A stretch of 38,248 nucleotides of DNA from Phycisphaerae bacterium. GTDB lineage: Bacteria > Planctomycetota > Phycisphaerae > UBA1845. A program made the translations under genes and the position numbers. The stretch's first letter is position 1. Each line of letters opens with the position of its first letter. The stretch is taken from positions 1 to 38,248 of the forward strand of contig JAUIEW010000017.1 in assembly GCA_030429365.1 (NCBI GenBank). Direction: 5' to 3'. The notes under the pieces were generated by a model. That model made no database searches and had not been told where the DNA came from. It saw nothing but the letters and a program-made list of their open reading frames with translations. Positions 33,553-38,248 of the stretch are shown piece by piece.

Positions 33553-35346
33553 GTGTTTTCAAACACCATGAAACTGCTGGGCGATCGTTTTCGCAGCGCG
33601 GTCCGATCGTCATTTGGCGATGACTGCCCGTTTGACGATCAATGGATCAAACCTTGCAACGATCCGCGCTTTGGCGATTACCAGTTCAACGGCGCTCTGC
33701 CGTTGGCCAAGTCGCTGCAAAAGAAACCGCGCGACATCGCCGAGACGCTGGCTGGCTGTGTTGAACTCGCAGACATCTCCGCGCCGCTTGAAATCGCAGG
33801 CCCCGGTTTTCTCAATATCCGCCTGACCAATGCATACCTTTCAAACGCATTGACGTCGATACCAGCCGGTGAGACGTCGGAATACGATCGCCTCGGTCTG
33901 CAATTCGACGAAGCGGTTGAGACTGTCGTGGTGGACATGTCGAGTCCGAACCTCGCGAAGGAGATGCACGTCGGTCATCTTCGCAGCACGGTGATCGGCG
34001 AAAGCGTTTCGCGCATTTTGGAATTCGCCGGGCACACCGTCGAACGCGTCAACCACGTGGGCGATTGGGGCACGCAATTCGGTATGTTGATCACGCACTT
34101 GCGCGATGTTCAGCCGGACGTCATCAGCGATCCGGATTCGCTGGCGATTGGCGACCTTGAAGCGTTTTATGTCGCCGCAAAGAAGGCGTTTGACGGCAGC
34201 GAAGAGTTTGCCAACCGCGCCCGGCAAGCCGTCGTGCAGTTGCAGGGCGGTGATGAAGAAACACTGGCTGTCTGGCGTGCGTTTTGCGATGAGTCGCTGC
34301 GTCATTGCCACGCGATTTACGATCGATTGGGAATCACCAAGCTCGAAGATCGCGGCGAAAGTTTCTACAACGATCAGTTGGCGCCGACGGTTCAGGAATT
34401 GACCGATGCGGGCATGGTCGAAACCAGCGACGGAGCCGAGTGCATCTTCCTCGACGATTTCAAGAACCGCGACGGTGAACCGCTGCCGATGATCGTTCGC
34501 AAATCCGACGGCGGATTCAATTACTCCGCGACCGACCTTGCGGCTGTCCGACATCGTCTGCGCGACATAGGGGCGACGCGGTTGATTTACGTCGTCGGCA
34601 TTCCGCAGCAGCAACACTTCGCGATGCTCTTCGCCGCGATCCGCAAGTCGGGTTGGGCGGCAGATAGCGTCCGCCTCGAACATCTTGCGTTCGGCAGCAT
34701 GCTGGGGCGCGACGGCAAACCCTTCAAGACGCGTGAAGGTGGGACGGTGAAGCTCAAGAATCTGCTCGAAGAGGCTGTGCAAGCCGCCCGGGCAGCGATT
34801 GACCAACGGCAGGGCGATGACGACGATCGCTCGTTAAGCGAATCGCAAAAGCAAACCATCAGCGAAGCCGTCGGAATCGGAGCCGTCAAGTATGCCGACC
34901 TGTCGCACTCGCTGACGACCGACTATCGCTTCGACATGGAGCAGATGCTTTCGTTCGAGGGCAACACCGCGCCATACATGCTCTACGCATACGCCCGAAT
35001 TCGAAGCATCGGTCGAAAAGCGGATATCGACCTCGACGCACTGCCATCAGACGCGCCAATCACCATCGAACACGACGCCGAAATCGCTCTGGCCAAGATG
35101 ATCACGCGCTTCCCCGAAGTTATCAGCCAGATCGTTCGCGACCTTCGACCGAACGTGCTAACCGAATACCTCTACGAGTTGTCGAAGGCGTTTAGCCGCT
35201 TCTACGATCGTCGCCACGGCGTCCGCGTCACCGACGCCGAACCCGAATCCACACGCATGTCGCGCTTGCGCCTATGCCAGATCACCGCCCGAACCATCAA
35301 GTCGGGCTTGTATCTATTGGGCATCGACACGATCGAGCAGATGTGA
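33553..35346 (+). CDS. argS: Arginyl-tRNA synthetase
   Basis: 597 residues. The GTG at 33553 is chosen because GAAGG lies 6 bases upstream; ATG at 33568 is the alternative. Charges tRNA-Arg with arginine. Visible: the N-terminal Arg-tRNA synthetase domain (NGALPLAKSLQKKPRDIAE, PGFLNIRL), the class I signature SSPNLAKEMHVGHLRST (HIGH site, HVGH), NHVGDWGTQFGML, YVVGIPQQQHF, the GRDGKPFKTREGGTV segment that replaces KMSKS in this enzyme, and the C-terminal anticodon-binding helical domain (AKMITRFPEVI, YLYELSKAFSRFYD, RLCQITARTIKSGLYLLGI). Length and motif order are normal. Confidence 0.97.
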   Translation: MFSNTMKLLGDRFRSAVRSSFGDDCPFDDQWIKPCNDPRFGDYQFNGALPLAKSLQKKPRDIAETLAGCVELADISAPLEIAGPGFLNIRLTNAYLSNALTSIPAGETSEYDRLGLQFDEAVETVVVDMSSPNLAKEMHVGHLRSTVIGESVSRILEFAGHTVERVNHVGDWGTQFGMLITHLRDVQPDVISDPDSLAIGDLEAFYVAAKKAFDGSEEFANRARQAVVQLQGGDEETLAVWRAFCDESLRHCHAIYDRLGITKLEDRGESFYNDQLAPTVQELTDAGMVETSDGAECIFLDDFKNRDGEPLPMIVRKSDGGFNYSATDLAAVRHRLRDIGATRLIYVVGIPQQQHFAMLFAAIRKSGWAADSVRLEHLAFGSMLGRDGKPFKTREGGTVKLKNLLEEAVQAARAAIDQRQGDDDDRSLSESQKQTISEAVGIGAVKYADLSHSLTTDYRFDMEQMLSFEGNTAPYMLYAYARIRSIGRKADIDLDALPSDAPITIEHDAEIALAKMITRFPEVISQIVRDLRPNVLTEYLYELSKAFSRFYDRRHGVRVTDAEPESTRMSRLRLCQITARTIKSGLYLLGIDTIEQM

Positions 35347-35364
35347 TTGGCTGACGATGTTGGT

Positions 35365-35438
35365 GTGCCACTGCTCTGTGAGCAGTGCAGTCAAAGTTCA
35401 ATGCCAACCGGTCGACACTGCTCACAGAGCAGTGGCAC
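35365..35438. repeat. Paired-palindrome element (23-bp perfect inverted repeat)
   Basis: Arms 35365-35387 and 35416-35438 are perfect reverse complements separated by 28 bases. Each arm contains a smaller palindrome, CACTGCTC-TGT-GAGCAGTG or its complement. It lies between the convergent ends of argS and the kinase gene. Its sequence is unrelated to the elements at 3203 and 33450 but the layout is the same. May serve as a bidirectional transcript end. Confidence 0.85.
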
Positions 35439-35458
35439 GGTTGATCCAATCACGATTT

Positions 35459-38248
35459 CTAGTTCTGCTTGGTCGTCTCGGCCAAGTGCTTATAAAGGCT
35501 CTGGTGGGGGTGGGGTTGTTGGGTGATTTCGATGGAGCGCTTTAGGCATTGGACGGCGCTGTCTTTTTCGCCGGCTAGTTCGTGGGCTCTTGCTTTTTGT
35601 TCCCAGGCGTCGGCTTCCATGCGGCGGTTGTTGTGCTTCTGAGCCAACGTCAGACGCTGGTTGATGGCGTCGAGTGCTGAATCGGTCTTGCCCTCCTGCA
35701 GGTACATTTCCGCGAGGTGTTCGTACACCATCGTCAGGCCGTTCCAGAAATTCGTGCCATTGAGCGCGGTCAGCGCCTCGTCAAAACACGCTTCGGCTTC
35801 GGCGTAATCGTTCATCAAACACGCGCAGCGCCCGAGGTTCATGTGCGACACGCCGATGTTGACGCGATCCCCGACTTCATTGGCGAGCCCCAACGCCCGG
35901 CGATAATACTCTGCCGCCTCCGCATAGCGCTGCTGCTTGAGGAGCACACCCCCCATGCCGTTGTATGGCCAAGCCAATGAAACCACGTCGCGGTATTTCT
36001 TGTGAATGTCGATGGCCCGCGCGAACGCCCGTTCGGCGTCCTCGAAGTGCTTCAACCGCATCAACACGAACCCAAGGTTGCCTTCGTACTTCGCCGTGTC
36101 GGAATGCTGTTCCAACTCGATGGTCAGGTCCCGGGCTTTTTCAAGAAACTCATACGCCGACGTGTATTCGCCCTGGTAGTAATACATCACGCCAAGGTTG
36201 CCGAGTGCTTCAGCCACCCGACGTTGATCTCCGTCATGGCGGGCGGCGACTTCCTCGCGGCGGTGAAATTCAAGCGCGCGATCGTAGTCGCCGGTTCGCG
36301 CGTAAGCCGCGCCGATCAAGCTGACCGCGTCGATGTATTGCTCGTCGATTTCGAGCGCCTCGTTGCAAAGTTTGATCGCCGACGAGTAACTGGCTTCTGC
36401 GTAGGCCAACCGCGCTTTGATGAATTTTTCGTGGGCTTCGAGGTTTTCCGTGCCGGCTGTGTGAACTTTCCCGCCGGTGCGAACGCTGCGATGGGCGCCG
36501 ATGGCATCGATCACCTTCGCCGCCAGTTGATCCTCCAGCGTGAAGAGGTCTTCGATATTTCCGACGATATCCGCCGAGAAGCTCGGTTGCGCCGCTCCCG
36601 ACCGGCTGACCGATCGGGCGATGATCCGCAACTTGTCACCGGTTCGCTGGTACGTGCCCACGATGACGGTTGCCGCGCCGAGCATTTCGGCTGAATCAAG
36701 CAGGCGATTCTCATCGTGCACATCGATCGCGGCTCCCCGTTCCTTTCCGAGCAGTTTCGACAATCCGTGTCGATCGACCACGTGCAGCCCGTCGAGATCC
36801 AGCAGGCGAGCGCTGAGAAATTCGGCGACGGCTTCACCGATCCAATCATCGGAAGGGTGTCGCGACATATTCTCGAACGCTGAGACAACAACCCCGACCG
36901 GCGACGACGCATCGGCAGACTGGGGGACCAGCGCGGTGACATCGACTCCGCAGCGCAGCGCTTCGCTGAGTTTCTCCGCGTTTTCAAAACGGTGTTCGGG
37001 GCGCTTGGCCAGGCACACTTCGATGACGTTGCGCAGCCAGCCGGGTGACGATCGCGTGATGTCTTCGGGCCAGATGACCGGATCATGCTTGTGCCGGTTG
37101 GACAGTTCGATGACGCCGGACCCACGGAAGGGTGGTTTGCCGCAAAGCAGGTGATACATGCTCGCCCCGAGGCTGTAGAGGTCGGCTCGGTGCGTCAGGT
37201 GGTTGTCACCGTCGAACTGCTCGGGGGCCATGTAATATGGCGTGCCGAGAATCTGACCGTCGCAGGTGAGGGCCATGTCGCCTTCGAGGCCTTTGATCTT
37301 GACCAGCCCGAGGTCGGTGATCTTCGCCACCCCGTTGGCCGCGAGCATTATGTTGCTCGGTTTGATGTCGCGATGGATCAGGTCTGCCGCATGGATCGCG
37401 ATTAAGCCGTTGGCGATCTGCACGCCGATTTCGACGACCTGCTGCCAGCACATCGCCCCGACGGCATTGAGCATTTTCCGCAGGTTTTCGCCCTCGATGT
37501 ACTCCATGGCGAAGTACCAGGTGTCGTCCACGCAGTCGCAGTCGAGGACCTTGGCCACGTTCTGATGGGCGATGAGCGCCCCCGCACGGGCTTCGGCTTG
37601 GAGGCGGGCGGTGGCGAGTTCGCGCCATTCGTCCTGGGTAACGATGATTTTGAGGATGCAGATCTGGTCGAGGTGGCAGTGGTGGGCGAGGAGAATCCGC
37701 CCCTGGGCACCGTTGGCGACGGCTCGGATGATGCGGTAGCGGTCGGACCGGACCTTGGGCCAGGCTTCGCCAACCGCGTCGAACAATGCGGTTCCAACCG
37801 CCACATGGCCACCCGCCGAATTGCCAGCGACCGCAATACGTGCCGGATCGATCCCCAAGGCGACGGCGTGGCGTCGCAAGTAGCGAACGGCCGCACGGCC
37901 ATCGCGAACGCAGTCAAACACCGTTGTTCCTGGGCCGGAACCCAGCAAGCGGTACTCCAAGCTCGCTCCTACCATGCCGAGGCGGGCAAAGCGGTCCGCG
38001 ATCGGGTAGGAACGCCGCGGGTTGCCGCCCGTCCATCCGCCACCGTGGATCACGAGCAACACGGGACGGCGATCGGTCGGCCGATGGCCATCAGGCTCGA
38101 ATAGATGGAGCCGCAACGAACGCTCACCGACAGATCGGTAGACAACCGTCCGCGTTGGCTCGAGCTTGGCAGCGAGGGGGTCAAGCGGTCGGGCCACCTG
38201 GCCGACTGCCGGTTGGCAAGCCAAGCCGATCGCGGCAACGATCAATAG
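35459..38248 (-). CDS. Ser/Thr protein kinase with TolB-like and TPR regions, fused to a half alpha/beta hydrolase (start outside window)
   Basis: At least 929 residues; the frame is open to the window edge and the TTG at 38245 is probably internal. Numbering from that TTG: end of a signal peptide (AAIGLACQPAVGQ), then the front of an esterase/lipase with oxyanion motif HGGGW (67-71) and nucleophile GNSAGGH (141-147, Ser143). The hydrolase stops near residue 162, before its catalytic Asp and His. A full kinase domain follows at once: YRIIRAVANGAQGR, Lys199 in CILKII, Glu218, HRDIKPSN (291-298), DLG (311-313), GTPYYMAPEQ. Next are a TolB/FlgO-like segment (about 450-600, VGVVVSAFENMS, LHVVDRHGLSKLL) and about eight TPRs to the end. 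The kinase needs cytoplasmic ATP while the front half is built for export, so the junction near 37750 may be a chimera of assembly or recombination. Confidence 0.85.
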   Translation of the reverse strand, partial: LLIVAAIGLACQPAVGQVARPLDPLAAKLEPTRTVVYRSVGERSLRLHLFEPDGHRPTDRRPVLLVIHGGGWTGGNPRRSYPIADRFARLGMVGASLEYRLLGSGPGTTVFDCVRDGRAAVRYLRRHAVALGIDPARIAVAGNSAGGHVAVGTALFDAVGEAWPKVRSDRYRIIRAVANGAQGRILLAHHCHLDQICILKIIVTQDEWRELATARLQAEARAGALIAHQNVAKVLDCDCVDDTWYFAMEYIEGENLRKMLNAVGAMCWQQVVEIGVQIANGLIAIHAADLIHRDIKPSNIMLAANGVAKITDLGLVKIKGLEGDMALTCDGQILGTPYYMAPEQFDGDNHLTHRADLYSLGASMYHLLCGKPPFRGSGVIELSNRHKHDPVIWPEDITRSSPGWLRNVIEVCLAKRPEHRFENAEKLSEALRCGVDVTALVPQSADASSPVGVVVSAFENMSRHPSDDWIGEAVAEFLSARLLDLDGLHVVDRHGLSKLLGKERGAAIDVHDENRLLDSAEMLGAATVIVGTYQRTGDKLRIIARSVSRSGAAQPSFSADIVGNIEDLFTLEDQLAAKVIDAIGAHRSVRTGGKVHTAGTENLEAHEKFIKARLAYAEASYSSAIKLCNEALEIDEQYIDAVSLIGAAYARTGDYDRALEFHRREEVAARHDGDQRRVAEALGNLGVMYYYQGEYTSAYEFLEKARDLTIELEQHSDTAKYEGNLGFVLMRLKHFEDAERAFARAIDIHKKYRDVVSLAWPYNGMGGVLLKQQRYAEAAEYYRRALGLANEVGDRVNIGVSHMNLGRCACLMNDYAEAEACFDEALTALNGTNFWNGLTMVYEHLAEMYLQEGKTDSALDAINQRLTLAQKHNNRRMEADAWEQKARAHELAGEKDSAVQCLKRSIEITQQPHPHQSLYKHLAETTKQN

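Overview
The window looks like a chromosomal segment from a planctomycete-type bacterium (Planctomycetes/Phycisphaerae-like, moderately GC-rich). I infer this from gene content, not from a marker gene. Indicators are a MoxR-DUF58-BatA/VWA-DUF4175-like operon, very large secreted PQQ-propeller and trypsin/PDZ proteins, an NPCBM protein, a Ser/Thr kinase with TPRs, frequent GTG/TTG starts, and no mobile genes, rRNA or tRNA that I can see.

Layout. (1) 1-3168: the start of a HIT-family nucleotide hydrolase/transferase (minus strand, cut by the window edge), a small lipoprotein, and a gene for only the N-terminal half of UvrA that ends in a lysine-rich tail. (2) 3169-3425: an intergenic stretch with two inverted copies of a REP-like palindrome. 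(3) 3426-5615: a large unrecognised protein with a probable beta-sandwich N-terminus. (4) 5773-28697: twelve minus-strand genes with short gaps or 4-base stop/start overlaps, apparently one operon. In transcription order they are: a giant PQQ-propeller protein, a squalene-cyclase-like alpha/alpha-toroid protein, MoxR AAA+ ATPase, DUF58, BatA-like VWA membrane protein, VWA/Ig-like membrane protein, DUF4175-like membrane protein, secreted coiled-coil protein, secreted TPR/Gln-rich protein, NPCBM protein, a trypsin-PDZ-pseudotrypsin-PDZ fusion, and a stand-alone pseudotrypsin-PDZ. (5) 29092-35346: housekeeping genes apt (minus strand) and hppA, rsfS and argS (plus strand). (6) 35459-38248: a protein kinase with TolB-like and TPR regions, fused in frame to the front half of a secreted alpha/beta hydrolase and running off the window.

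How the genes may work together. MoxR ATPases usually act with VWA proteins as chaperone-like modules. Here the module is co-transcribed with membrane VWA proteins, secreted coiled-coil and repeat proteins, and three trypsin-fold domains of which only one keeps a catalytic triad. I infer an envelope-associated assembly or quality-control system; the substrate is unknown.

Main oddities: the active/dead/dead protease set; a probable AUC start codon with a well-spaced AGGAG ahead of an otherwise missing signal peptide; the half-UvrA; a K+-dependent-type membrane pyrophosphatase with a signal peptide and a roughly 115-residue insertion predicted to be periplasmic; the esterase-kinase fusion, which could be an assembly chimera; and three sequence-unrelated paired-palindrome elements sitting at gene ends.
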